From contig JABYQS010000193.1 of NCBI GenBank assembly GCA_022592435.1, positions 1 to 62,569 on the forward strand: a stretch of 62,569 bases of DNA, read 5' to 3'. Positions within the stretch are counted from its first letter, which is position 1. Each line of letters begins with the position of its first letter. The notes beneath the pieces were generated by a model. It was not told the origin of the DNA, searched no databases, and worked only from the letters and a program-made list of their open reading frames with translations. This document shows, one piece after another, positions 36,211 to 47,126 of this stretch. This DNA is from Cerioporus squamosus (Eukaryota > Basidiomycota > Agaricomycetes > Polyporales > Polyporaceae). A program made the translations under genes and the position numbers.

Positions 36211-39200
36211 GCCCACTCACCCACGCATCGGCAAGGCTGTAGATCTCGACTTCTTCCAACTCGCCCGAAATCCCTTCACTTTCCGCGCTGAGCCCGGCCT
36301 CGGTGCCGCTTCCTGGTGCGGCGTTCAATAGCAAGTTCGCCACTATAGGCTACAGGACACACTTGTGGCGTTCGTTCGAGCACAGGCCTGGACTCCTCAC
36401 TCGTTTCTGGGACTTTGATTACGCTCAAAGGCCGCTGCTAGAGGACCCATTTCACCTTCGGGAAAGTATCATCGACGCCACGGACGTCATGCCGTATGGA
36501 TCGGAGTACCACTTCGACCCGTCTCGGTACAGGCATCTTGACGGGCATGCAGCTAAGCCGTCGGTGGGACGCTGCTCCCGGGTGTCAGCGCGCATACCGG
36601 GACCCAACGACACGGACGCAGGGAGATCAGAAACAAGAGTATCTGGGGGTCAGGGCATCGGGATTGAAGAGCTGTGTCGAGTACTGTATGTGATATCGCG
36701 GACGCTACGGTCCCCGTTTTGTCGGGTCGGGGCTGGTGGCGTGCCTTTTCCTGTTATGTTGGCGTTATTTCATCCTTCTGACCATCATTGCTCGTCTAGC
36801 GTCCCACGGATGACAGAAATACAAAGGGCGATCGCCGGTTTCGACTTGGCGGACGCTGGGCTGGTGATCGTGCATGTAGACCGGCGATCTGGCGCACCAT
36901 GTCTTCCAACGAGAACCAGAACCAGAACCAGAACGCACCCATCCCTGGCGCATGTACACCTGGACCTCGAAATCTCGCGCTTCGTCTCGCGAGCGTACCA
37001 TTGAGTGGACCTTCGACTTCCGAGAGTTCAGCCAATCTCGGGAGTCGAGACTGGAGCCTAGACCTGAGCTTGCATGGCTTCGTGTCCCAATGGCAAGTGC
37101 CAGGTGATGCTGTCGTGCCTCAGGCGCACACGCGCGGCCGCCGTGTTCTCTTAGGGCTTAAGATTGTGCTGTTCTGCTTCTCCTGGTGTCACTTGTCACT
37201 TGAAGACGTCCTGTCTTCCATGCGTTCGCCCCGCCCCATGCATCCCAGCGGAGGGGAGACACGAGGTTTGTCGCTATGTACGCTCACACGAGCGGCGCAC
37301 TCGCGAATTACACCAATCATAGCACACTGACACTACCTTTGGATCTACTTACTCGCACCTCGCCAGGAACACGCACCGCTGGGCATGGTTCGCTCGCGAA
37401 TACGGCAACCAAGCCTCGCCGACGTGTGCCCCCTTGCGGTGCGTACCCTGCCCTGTCCTTCCATAAGCATACAAACCTACGGTCCATCGCGGCTGCGCTC
37501 GATCTGCGGCCGTCTCGGACTGCGACTCTCCCCAGCTCTCCGGAGACGCCCACGCTCAAGTTCGGTGCAGCTGATATGCGACCGCGGCCGGTCCCAGAGC
37601 TCGCGAGCAGCCTGAGCTCGTGCCCGGCGGCCGCAGTATGCACAAGCGACGTCGAGGAAGACCGGTGTTTCGACGACGGATATGGATGTCGTAAGTGGTT
37701 AGCTGCTGCTTGTCACCTGTGATGATCCTGATTGGAGGGGCTCCTTCGGCGGCCTGCGTAGCGACGGTGGTTCCCGTTGCGAGTGCTCGATGGGAGGCCG
37801 AGGAAGACGCTACGTATCGGTGGGGTTTGGAAGCTGGTTTGGAACGTGCCTTGGGTTCTTCCGAGGTCGCGGCAATAGTTGTCGATGCTCTGGTCTCCGG
37901 GGTACGATGAGTCTTTGCAGTCACTGTGCTTGTCTGCTGTTGCAGAGAAGCTCACGTTCATCGTTGACGGGCAAGTGATACGTTCGTTCATACTTCCGCA
38001 ACATCGTCTTCCGTCGCTGACGCCGATGCCTTCAGAAAGTGCTCCGTCTCCGTTATGCTTATCCTCGACACCAGCTACAGATGGATTGCTCCCGACCATC
38101 CTTCGAGCTCGCCAGGCTTTTCCCCGCCTCGGGCGTGGCGCGTGAGTCCTCCACAGACCTCGCACAACACCGATCTGTCAAGCACCAGCCTGAGCACTGT
38201 GGGAACCATCCGAAGCCCTGCCACTCTCCATGGGACCCAACGTTCGGCAATTCGGGACGGACGCCCTCCAATCGCTCCATCCCGCCCAGCCGGAGGCATC
38301 CTTCCGCAGGAATGCCCCCGCCCACGCGAGCCGTTCAGGGTCGCCCACGCGCGGGTTTCGTACCTAGTCTTCACCCAGCCGCAGGGGACCTCGGCGAATT
38401 CTCGAGTGAGTGGTGCCACAGTCCTGTCCCCGTCGGTGTCTTGATGACCTTCCTGCCACGCCCTGATGGGCACGAGAAGGAGAAGTGGAAGCGGATGTCG
38501 GAGATAGGAGGAGGGGTTACTTGCGCGCGTGGATGAGTTCGACTTCGAGTCCGGTCACTATACAGCACGGCCGCCTGGGTGCGCTCGTTGAGCGTCCCGG
38601 AGAAGTGCGTGCAAGAGTGGTGAGTTCTGAGCATCGTTCTCCGCCGATTGCGGCTCATCTTCAGCAGGGCAGGCAAGATCTGCGGCCCCCGCCTTGATAG
38701 TGCTCTGACGGCGTACCGAACGGTCAGCGTGGCAGCATCTTCTGCTACATGAAGATATCACCGGATCGTGCCAGCATCGGCAGATGGTCGACCTGCACAC
38801 GTCTCAAGCTTCCAGTGACCTCTTATGCTCAGAAGCCGCCACCGCAGCACCGTCGAAGAACGAGATGCATCGAATCGCGAACAGAGTCATCGTGACAGTG
38901 TGCGAAGCATGAGCAGGTACCTTCTTGCAGTTTTCTTCCACAATTAGCACAGTCGTCAGCTGACGACCACACCCACAGTTCCCTCTGCACGCCGGTCCAC
39001 GTCGAGTTCCAAGCCTCAAGGCCGCTGCTACTGCGCAGAAGGCGTGCGGCGTGCAGTCCACCACCGACGTCAAGACGAGCGTAAGCGAGCTGCGAGTTCG
39101 CACCCCGGTTCCATCGACACACGACCTCTCTCCTTCCCAGTTCCCCGCATTCCTCGTCGCAAGGCGATGCGAGGCCCTTGTGACGAGCACCCTCGCCGTG

Positions 39201-39592
39201 CACCTTCGCGAATGCCCGTGCCGTGCGAATCCGAGGCGGCCGTGCTATATGCATACTCGCTTCGTCGTCGCTTCGCGGGAAGAGGACACGCTGCCAGTGC
39301 GTCGGGCCACGGTGGCCCCTAGAGCCCCTCAAGCTGCTTACGGCCTGTCTTCCTCGCGATTGTCCGCTTGGGTGCTGGCAGTCTTCTCGCAGGGAGACTT
39401 CGGACACCTGCCTGTGCGGTAGAGCCGAGCCCGAGTCCTCCACTGCGGCCGCGAATCTGATAGAAGGACCGCTTCGAGGGCGAAACAGGCACCACGCGGG
39501 GCTGAGGACCCGGAAAGCAGCTCGGTGCGTGCTCGCTGGGTGCAGTATGTCGAGTGTTTCATTGACTGTATCCTGCATCCTGAATGACGTTA
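36211..39592. other. 3.4 kb with only unsupported ORFs
   Basis: A 233-codon plus-strand ORF (36303-37004) reads plausibly in its first half (GLLTRFWDFDYAQRPLLEDP, MPYGSEYHFDPSRYRHLDG) but ends in a low-complexity TRTRTRTRTH run produced by an AACCAG microsatellite at about 36912-36936. Fragments at 37695-37910 and 38055-38444 could be exons of an unknown gene, and a 249-codon antisense ORF (38829-39578) overlaps plus-strand frames of equal quality. None can be assigned to a family. Confidence 0.4.
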
Positions 39593-39645
39593 CAGCTGTT
39601 GAAGAATCGATAGGCCCCTGGGCACCTATGTATAGAGACTGCCGG
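39593..39645 (+). repeat. left terminal inverted repeat of the transposon
   Basis: These 53 bases, starting CAGCTGTTGAAGAATCG and ending GAGACTGCCGG, are the exact reverse complement of 44646-44698. The preceding dinucleotide is TA. The match ends immediately inside (TTAG on the left versus CTAA on the right). Confidence 0.95.
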
Positions 39646-39756
39646 TTAGTATCGGTTAATATACTTTTGAGACTCCGCCCGCACAGGCCCGCACACGTTG
39701 GCAGGCTCAGCGCTCAGCTTGGGCTGGCCGCTGTACCTCACTCGCGCGCTCCGGTC

Positions 39757-40952
39757 ATGACGCGCCGTCATATCTCGACAGAGGTCAAGGCTATCGCTCT
39801 GCGTATGTCCTTGGAATGCAACCTCCCCGACAAGAAGGTCAAGAAATACACGGGCATAAGCATCCGTTCGCTGAAGAGGCTTCGTGCAACGTTCCGCCAG
39901 ACCGGCGAGCTGGTTCGCATCCCGGTTTGCCCTGGCCGGCCTCGCCTGCTGGATGCTCTCGACGTGGACGTACGTACTACTGACATTCTCCTAAGCTCCC
40001 CCGTCAATGACGTTGTATCAGTTTCTAGAAGCCTGCATTGAGCGTCGGCCCGACATGTTGCTCTCGGAGCTCAGAGTTCTCCTTTTGGAGATTTGCAACG
40101 TCGATACAACGATGACGACGATCCGTTCCAGCCTGCTAAGACGTGGTTTGACTCGGAAGCTGGTATGTCATTGGTACTGATACTGTCCGTTGGCTCATAT
40201 CTGTTCTGTCCAGGTCACACGCCCCGCAATCGAGAGAAACGAGGAGGATCGGGCGATGTACAAGATGCTTATCGGCGGCCACTTCCATCCGCACCAGCTC
40301 GTCTTCGCTGATGAGACCCACCTGAGCCGTGTCACTCTGAGACGACGCTACGGCTGGGCACCAACTGGCCAGCGCGCACGGCGACGCGACTTCTTCATAC
40401 GTGGAAAGAGGTATCATCTTTGGTATTCGATTACGACACATGCCAGATCCTGACCACTGTAACTTCCAGATACTCAATTCTTCCCGCGATGTCGCTCGAC
40501 GGGGTCCTCCATCTCACGGTGCTGGAGCGTGCGTTCACAGGCGATGATTTTGCTGAGTTTGTCGAGGCCACGCTCGACCGCATGCAACCCTGGCCACTTT
40601 CCAACTCAGTTCTCGTGATGGACAACGCGTCCATCCACCGAGTGCCAGGAATTCGTGAGATGATTGAAGCACGGTGCGCCAATTCCGCTGCCCTGGGAGC
40701 TCTGTTGAATCTCATGCACTTGACAGCGGTATGCGCCTCGTGTACTTACCAGCGTATTCTCCAGACCTCAATCCCATTGAAGAGGCCTTCTCGGCATTGA
40801 AGTATTGGTTACGGAGGCACCGTGACTACGTCCTCGGTGAGATGGAAGGCGTTGGCCGCGATCCGTACGCACTCATATGGGAAGCCGCGTACTCCGTAAT
40901 TACGCCTAACTCAGCATATGGGTGGTACAAGCACAGCGAGTATATCGCCTAA
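39757..40952 (+). CDS. DD34E transposase, Tc1/mariner (DDE_3) type
   Basis: Five exons (39757-39969, 40022-40162, 40214-40410, 40470-40673, 40727-40952) give 326 residues. The N-terminus has a helix-turn-helix (SLECNLPDKKVKKYTGISIR) and a GRP-like motif (CPGRPRLLD). A second HTH region (LRVLLLEICNVDTTMTTIRS) precedes the catalytic core. The three acidic residues are in LVFADETHLS, SVLVMDNASIHR and YSPDLNPIEEAFSALKYW, with 34 residues between the second Asp and the Glu. The C-terminus is WEAAYSVITPNSAYGWYKHS. The protein would bind the inverted repeats and cut and rejoin DNA at TA sites. All phases close, so it is probably active. Four introns in a transposase are normal for these basidiomycete elements. 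Confidence 0.95.
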
Positions 40953-41070
40953 TAAGCCAACTCGAGCTTTGGGTCCCCTTAATAACACCCAGTACGAACT
41001 TTACTGATGCTTCATCGATTAGTTTGTTGGGTAGAGTACTACGGTCATCAAGAACGTCGTGTCCGAGACG

Positions 41071-41165
41071 CTATGCTACTGTCAAAATCCTATGCTACTA
41101 TCAAGATGCTATGATACTACCAAGATGCTATGCTACGGTCAAGATATATGCTACAGTAATGTCCA
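41071..41165. repeat. 19-base minisatellite inside the transposon
   Basis: Five imperfect copies of CTATGCTACTGTCAAGATG start at 41071, 41090, 41109, 41128 and about 41147. The array lies between the 3' end of the transposase and the 3' end of the convergent accessory gene, so it may fall in one or both 3' untranslated regions. Confidence 0.85.
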
Positions 41166-41251
41166 AGTTATGCCAAGTGCTTGCTAATGATATACATCGT
41201 CGTCGTCGCTCAAGAATCTGTCGTGCCAAGCAAATCGTTCAGGCTCACCCA

Positions 41252-43197
41252 CTAGTCTTCTAGCTCGTCGTCATCAGTCCTGTTTGCTGAGGAGTCAACG
41301 TCCGAGTCAGCGCCGCTCTCAAGCGCCTCAAGTTCGGCCTCCATCTTGTCGAACATAGCGTCAACCTTGTCCCGAGGACGAGCGACCATCTTCCCCTTCC
41401 CCTTATCGCCCGGCCGCTCGTCAGCCACCGCACTCGGACGCCCATAAGTCGCCTGTCCGGGGCGCCCAGGCCGCCGCAACCCGAGCACAGGCGCGACACC
41501 ATACCCAGAGTAAAGGTGAAGATGCTCGGCCTCCTTCCCGAAGATGTCCGAAAGCACCTCGACCGGGAACAAGAACAGCTTCAAGGCGTCATCGAGTCCG
41601 AACTCGAGAAGCTTCTCTTCAAGGTTCTTGAACTGCACCTCTGGGTAGTCGATATCGAGGAGGTTGAGGACAAGCTCGACTGGTGGGTACAGACCTGGCT
41701 CTCCCACGCACGTCTGAGTCAGGGCGTTCATCGCGGCGATACGTCGCTCTTCCTGTTCGACGTCCACAGGGTTCGCGCGACTTCCCAAAGGAGTCGCTCT
41801 AGGGCGCGAAGGTCCAGACTCGGCGCAGGAAAACTCCCTCAGTGCACTCGGGCCAGAAATCGCCGATTCAACACCGTGATTGGGCGAAGTATTGATGGTG
41901 AAATGGAACTGGGGCAACTGGGCCTGTGAGCCAGAAACGCGGGCGCGCTTGGCAGGGTTGTGGTCGAACTCAAGCGCGTTCGGTGGGGAGTACTTCGATG
42001 CCTCTCCGAGGGACTGACATGACGGTGAGTACCACAGAAAGGTGCAGAGCAAATCGGTGCTACACTCACCATCTTTGTCGCCCACAGGGACATCTGACGA
42101 TGATCTAGACGATGATGGTTGTCGGAGCCATTACCGCGGCTGATGAAACAGTGGCCGTGATGAGCCTCGCAGCGTACATGGGCTTCGAGTTGACGGTAAG
42201 ATGCCAGCTGTGAATCGCCCGCCAACTGGTTAGGGGCCGGGGGGATGTCTGCCTCACGAGGTCGTTTCTCCCTCCCATTGACCTTCTTCGGCTTGGGAGT
42301 CTGCCAGGCACCGGTCAGTGCAAGGTGTCCGAGGACATGAGAGGATACTGTGACTCACTGTGTTCCTGACCTCCACAGCCACCACTTTCGAACGCGCGGC
42401 CAGCGCCTTCGTACGAACAAGGCCCATGGCGACTTCGAAGTCCTGAGCACTCGACAGCTCGGAGATCTTGCCGGGATCGCTGGCAATCTTGAACGCAAGC
42501 TGTACCGGCTCCGGAGTGCCATACAGATATGCTATGGAGCGCTCTCGAAAGTCGTCCCAAGATATATCTGTCTCCGCGGTGAACTCTCGTTTCGAGGTTC
42601 CGTTCACTATGACCTGGTAGCGGAAGACTAGCTCGGATGTAAGTGCCGTTCCACCGTCTCCCCGACAAGATATATTTACTTACCTCCGGGTCGGGGTTCA
42701 TCATTAGGCCGTGGTTTCGGTGGAGCACGCGGAGCACTTGGTGGCGGCGGCGGCGGCAGGTACTGCTGTCCAGGCGGTGGAGCGTACTGCTGCCCGGGTG
42801 GTGGGGCGTATTGCTGGTGTGGCAGTGGCGGCGGGTACTGCTGTCCAGGCGGTGGAGCGTACTGCTGCCCGGGCGGTGGAGCGTACTGCTGCCCGGGCGG
42901 TGGAGCGTACTGCTGGGGTGGCGGTGCGTACTGCGGCGGATAGCCATAGGCCTGATGAGGAGGAGGATATGGCGGAGGGGCGTATGCCTGCTGATGCGGC
43001 GGCGGATAAGGCTGCTGAGGTGGTCCATCATAGCGACCGGCGTAGTTGACACCAGCAGGAGGCGCGGGTGGTGGCGGCTGCTGATACGGCGCACGGGGGA
43101 TCTGCGCGTTGAGCACAGGGTTACGATGATCGAGCAGAGGTTCATGCGCATCGGGCACAGTCTCGTGAGCAGGCGCAGGGGGTATGGCGTTGGGCAT
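41252..43197 (-). CDS. transposon-borne Pro/Gln-rich accessory protein, 591 aa
   Basis: Four exons (43197-42684, 42627-42359, 42300-42070, 42013-41252) join in frame. The N-terminal 170 residues are dominated by tandem QQYAPPPG octapeptides, encoded by 24-base repeats. A middle domain (VFRYQVIVNGTSKREFTAET, then ISWDDFRERSIAYL) is followed by a Cys/His segment (HVRCEAHHGHCFISRGN) and HHRLDHRQMSLWATKM, a layout I associate with anonymous basidiomycete proteins but cannot name. The C-terminus has a basic patch (NPAKRARVSGS), then hydrophobic helices (PVELVLNLLDIDYPEV), and ends in a coiled acidic tail. The start at 43197 is preferred to 43287 because a TATATAT lies between them. It could be a DNA-binding or assembly partner of the transposase; this is inference. 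Confidence 0.75.
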
Positions 43198-43250
43198 GTC
43201 TGGAGCCTCAGTGTCCGATGCTAGCACACAATGCCAAGGATCTGGCTGCA

Positions 43251-43259
43251 GTATATATC
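43251..43259 (-). promoter_or_regulatory. TATA-like element of the accessory gene
   Basis: A TATATA-containing stretch lies about 55 bases upstream of the chosen start at 43197. The next upstream in-frame ATG at 43287 would place it inside the coding region, which argues for the shorter start. The 300-base gap to the GNAT gene probably acts as a divergent promoter. Confidence 0.35.
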
Positions 43260-43496
43260 TAGTTTCGCTTGCCCGACATGGTACCATCCCGCCGACTCAT
43301 CGTCGGCCTCCCGCCTATTTGCAGTGTCGGCCCATACAGAATATTCGATGAGTGTCGGGCAGGTGTTCCACTGACTGTACGTACACGTGACTAGAAGTCA
43401 CAACAGAGCCACACAGCACGAGGCTCCCACGTTGCTCTCACAAAAGCGAGGTCCGCTTCTGCCCCACCCACGTCGCTCCTTGCCCACCACCACAAC

Positions 43497-44390
43497 ATGA
43501 CTCTCCGCACCCCATCCCCTCCTGCCAACCCCACCGCCTCCGTCCCCAACACGCCTTCAAAGTTCAAGCGCTCCACAGAAGTATTTGCGGGTGTCGACGT
43601 CACCGACGAACACCTGAAGGAGTGTGCCCGGCTCTTCAGCGAGAACTATGGCGTGTGGGCATTAGATGTCGTCCGTCCACTCAAGCCTGGTAAGTGATGT
43701 CGTCCCCCAGATTGCAATGTACCTCTGAAGATCATTTGCAAGGTGGTCATGTAGCGATGTCGGCGAAGAGGCTCCGCTCCCAGTGTCTCTCAGATCCCAA
43801 CAATACGATCCTCGTGATAGCCCGCATCCAGGATGAGATCGTGGGACATGCTTTCGCCACGAAGTGGCAGTATGGGAAAGGTCAGTAGCCATACATAGCG
43901 CCCTCCAGCAGCACCTGACCAGTCTTAGATTACGTCGGTTGGGTGACCCAGCTTGTCGTCGACGTCAACCAGCGTAAGCGCTACATCGCTACCGAGCTCC
44001 TCCAGACCCTCAAGTACCATACCTGGTACGAGGGCGTTACGATGATGGGCTTGGTGTCTTCCCATCCCGCCGCTTGCCATGCTCTCTGCAAACTTAACAG
44101 TGCGTATTCAGATCTTTTTCGTGAGTCTCACTTCACCTACATGTTTCGCAGGTCTCGCTACCAAGCAGGTCGATCTCCAGTTCATCGCTACTCATGCCCA
44201 GGGCGTCCTGAAGAGCACCACAATCGAGTACCTTAAGACGGCTGAGCTCCGTGGCTCGCTGTTCCAGCCCAGTGTGACCAACGGCACTGTGTCCTCCGTT
44301 TACACGCAGTTCTTCGTTGATCACGCGGAGCCGCAGGAGGCTTTAAACGTCTACGTGGAGCAGAACCGATGGGTGTTGGTGCCTTGTTAG
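43497..44390 (+). CDS. GNAT-family N-acetyltransferase carried by the transposon
   Basis: Four exons (43497-43689, 43743-43880, 43929-44099, 44152-44390) join to 246 residues. After a Pro/Ser/Thr-rich leader come ECARLFSENYGVWA and a GGHVAMSAKRL region, then the GNAT beta strand ILVIARIQDEIVGHAFATKW, and motif A in TQLVVDVNQRKRYIATELL. The acetyl-CoA pyrophosphate loop, usually Q/RxxGxG/A, is NQRKRYIA here with Tyr in place of the first Gly, so binding may be altered. A SSHPAACHAL segment follows. The family transfers acetyl groups from acetyl-CoA to amines (small molecules, protein N-termini or lysines). The gene lies 256 bases inside the right inverted repeat and is transcribed towards it. 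Substrate unknown. Confidence 0.85.
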
Positions 44391-44645
44391 ATGGACACGA
44401 GTTCCTGCTTCTGCTGCCTGTTTCTCCTGTCTCCCCGACTAGTAGGTCGTCGTCGGCGAGCATTTAGTTCGTACGTACGTTGTAGGGCTGCATATCATCG
44501 TCGTTCCTGGGACTCCGTCGCTGTCAACTGTACTTGCTCTCGGGTTGTAGTCGTTCTCGGATCGTACTTGCTCTCAGGATGTATCTGAATGCTGGTCTCG
44601 ATCTCGGCATGATATTCAACGCGCTCAATACATACTCCGCGTTAG

Positions 44646-44698
44646 CCGGCAGTCTCTATACATAGGTGCCCAGGGGCCTATCGATTCTTCAACAGCTG
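44646..44698 (-). repeat. right terminal inverted repeat of the transposon
   Basis: This is the exact reverse complement of 39593-39645 over 53 bases, ending ...CAACAGCTG and followed by TA at 44699-44700. No mismatch was found when the two were compared base by base. Confidence 0.95.
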
Positions 44699-44701
44699 TA
44701 A

Positions 44702-47126
44702 GCTGCCACGTTCATCACCGCGGGCCGGAGTATCGTCGATGGCGACTTCCGCCTGCTGGTGTCTGTCAACACACCGCTCACTTGGCCCCACTGTGACGGA
44801 GGAGCTGCCCAAGTCGGGTTCAAGTCACTGCTGCTACGGTCACTCGGAGTGCGTTAACGTTCCGCCCAGCCGCCTTAATTCCTCAGGGGAAGCACACGTG
44901 TGCTTCGAGGCCTCCAGATGATCATAGTGCTATCCGACAGCATTCAGATGCGTCAGATCGTTGCGGTGAGTGCCAGCCAATCTGTGGGGGAACGCGTGCT
45001 ACATCCTGCATCTTGGCTCCTAGTAAGTCACTGCACCCGCATCTTCGACCCGCAGTGGCTCATTCTGACAGAGCCCTCCACGATGAACCATTCACTCATA
45101 CATGCTCTTAGGAAGGTCGCTCTATGATTGTGGCTCAGATTCAGTGGTAAGTGTGAGCATCTCGGCGGTCGCCATCGTGAGCCTGAGCTTATTCTGTGGC
45201 TTATCGCCGCATCTGCAGGATTTGGGCAGCGCTACTGAATACCCCTGAGGTTCGCTCCCTACTTCTCGCCCGCCTTACGATCCACTAGAACATCTTCTTC
45301 GGCTAGAACGTGCTTAGGACGTTGAAAAACTCGTGGGTGGTCCCAGCCTGGAAATGGCTCGCTCTCCGGCCCCGCCCTCACCCGCCTCCCCGAACCTCCG
45401 AGGTCGAAAAGGCTGCCCGTCTTCGGTACCGCTCCCGATGTTGCTCTGCTCCCGTGCTAGACACCTACTTCTCTCTGCCAGTCGCAATCATGCTCTCCGC
45501 GAAGGCCGGCCCAGGAACCCCGCGCACCGCCGACGACCCCGAGGAGTTCGTGCTAGCTACAGTCCTTGTGTGCTGGTGCACCGCATAAGGAAACGGACCG
45601 CCTCCTTGCGAGTCGTTCGCGAGCTTCTCGGACTCGGACCGTCTCCTGCTAGGCTACTTACATCGGAACCCTGGCACGCACGCGCTCGCATACAAGATGA
45701 CCGGACTGGCCCGGAGACTTTCGCTCTCGCTGGGCTCGAAAACTGATGTTCTGACACCCGCCGCGGGCCTGCATCACCCTGATACCAAGGACCGAACGGG
45801 AACTGGATGCCTGGGGTCCTTGCTAGGTCCTGCTGCTACATACCGGGCACCCGGAATGCGGGAGAGCCTCCCGGTTGATGATCCTGGATGGGTTTGTGCA
45901 CATATGTTCAAGTGCGTGCTTTTGCCCTGCGTGGTGACGTCTGGAACGCGCTGATGCCCGTGTCTATCTATCTCTGTCTTTCTTCTCTCCTCGCGCAGCT
46001 AAACATAGGCCATGACCCATTCAGTTGTGTTGCGTCGGGTACGCCGCGGTCCCGCCCTCAGGCTGGCTCTGGGTACTAGTGCGCCGGCGACGCGACGGTG
46101 ACATATAAACATAGCGGACTCTATTCTTGGGTCGTACGTACGTCGTACTACGTCCGAGGCTCGAGTCCGTACGGCGTATGTCGCCGCTTGACGTCGACGA
46201 TCTCGACGACGTACTCTCATCGCGGGCGGTCTCGCCCAGCGCCGCAGTCCACTCCGTCCGGAGCATGAAGTTGATCCAGATATGAATGAAGCCCGAGTCT
46301 GGATCATACCGCGAATCCCAGCCACGGCGGATGCACTGGCCCCCAGGGCGTCCTGCGCAACAAGTCAAGAGGCCGAACAGTGATCTTAGAGAAACAGTCG
46401 CACGTAAGCTCGACAAGGAGGCACCTGAAGGGCACGACCCCCGACCCGAGCAAGTGCATACAGTACGTACATCGAGGGGAACGCGCAATGGCCGGCCGGG
46501 CGAACTCGAAGCGGGGTTATGTATCGTTGTATGTGTCAACCCATCCAGGGTCGACGTTGCAAGCGTGCGCATGAGCTGCGAGCACAGCTCCGAGGGTTGT
46601 CCGAGTCTGGGCCGTGGGGTTAGGCTCTGTGAACGGATACTGTACGCCCTTCTTTCTAGTCTTTGACGTCACGAAGGAGACTGGGGACGCAATCAACAAG
46701 AACACAAACGATGGCCAGCGAGCAATAGCAGCCAGAATCAGATGATTCAGATTATACGAGGTATCGCCTACACTACAGAGAGACAGAGGAGCAACGACAT
46801 AGAACGAGCCAGCCTATTAGCGGTAGTAGAGATACAGCGAGACCCAAGTACCCAATACCCAATACCAATACCAATACCGATATCGTAGCAACAGCAACCA
46901 CGCGCGAATAAGTATAGAGCCATCAGCAAAGACTATGTACCGTCCCAGTCCGTGTCCGTGTCCGTGTCGTGGAGAGAGAGGGGCCCGAATAGTCGTGATG
47001 AGCGCCGCCAGCGAGTGTGCCAGTCACTCGCAGTCCAGCCCAGCAAATGCCGGAGCCAGGATCAAAACATGTACATCAGAACGAACGTCAGGTCAGGTCG
47101 GAGAGGAGGGGGGGTGGGTGGAGAGA
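44702..47126. other. 2.4 kb without a recognisable gene
   Basis: Only short ORFs are seen. A tract of CCAATAC-type simple repeats lies near 46851-46880 and GTGTCC repeats near 46952-46967. A minus-strand frame around 46150-46350 (GWDSRYDPDSGFIHIWINF) reads like protein but is isolated. The left end is the former neighbour of 39592 before the transposon inserted. Confidence 0.5.

Larger units (their letters stand above)
39593..44698 (+). mobile_element. 5.1 kb Tc1/mariner-type DNA transposon with cargo genes
   Basis: The element is bounded by inverted repeats of 53 bases beginning CAGCTGTTGAAGAATCG that are identical at both ends (39593-39645 and 44646-44698). A TA dinucleotide flanks each end (39591-39592 and 44699-44700), the target duplication expected of Tc1/mariner elements. 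Inside, in order: DD34E transposase (+), a 19-base minisatellite, a Pro/Gln-rich protein (-) and a GNAT acetyltransferase (+). All exons of all three genes join in frame. Identical repeats plus an intact transposase point to recent mobility. At 5.1 kb with two non-transposase genes it is far larger than a typical Tc1/mariner element of 1-2.5 kb. Confidence 0.9.

Noticed and set aside
38829..39578. 249-codon minus-strand ORF next to the transposon
   Set aside because: Plus-strand frames over the same bases are equally long, and the translation lacks recognisable structure; I could not decide on a coding strand.
46150..46350. Protein-like frame GWDSRYDPDSGFIHIWINF
   Set aside because: Isolated short run without splice partners or a family match; insufficient to call a gene.
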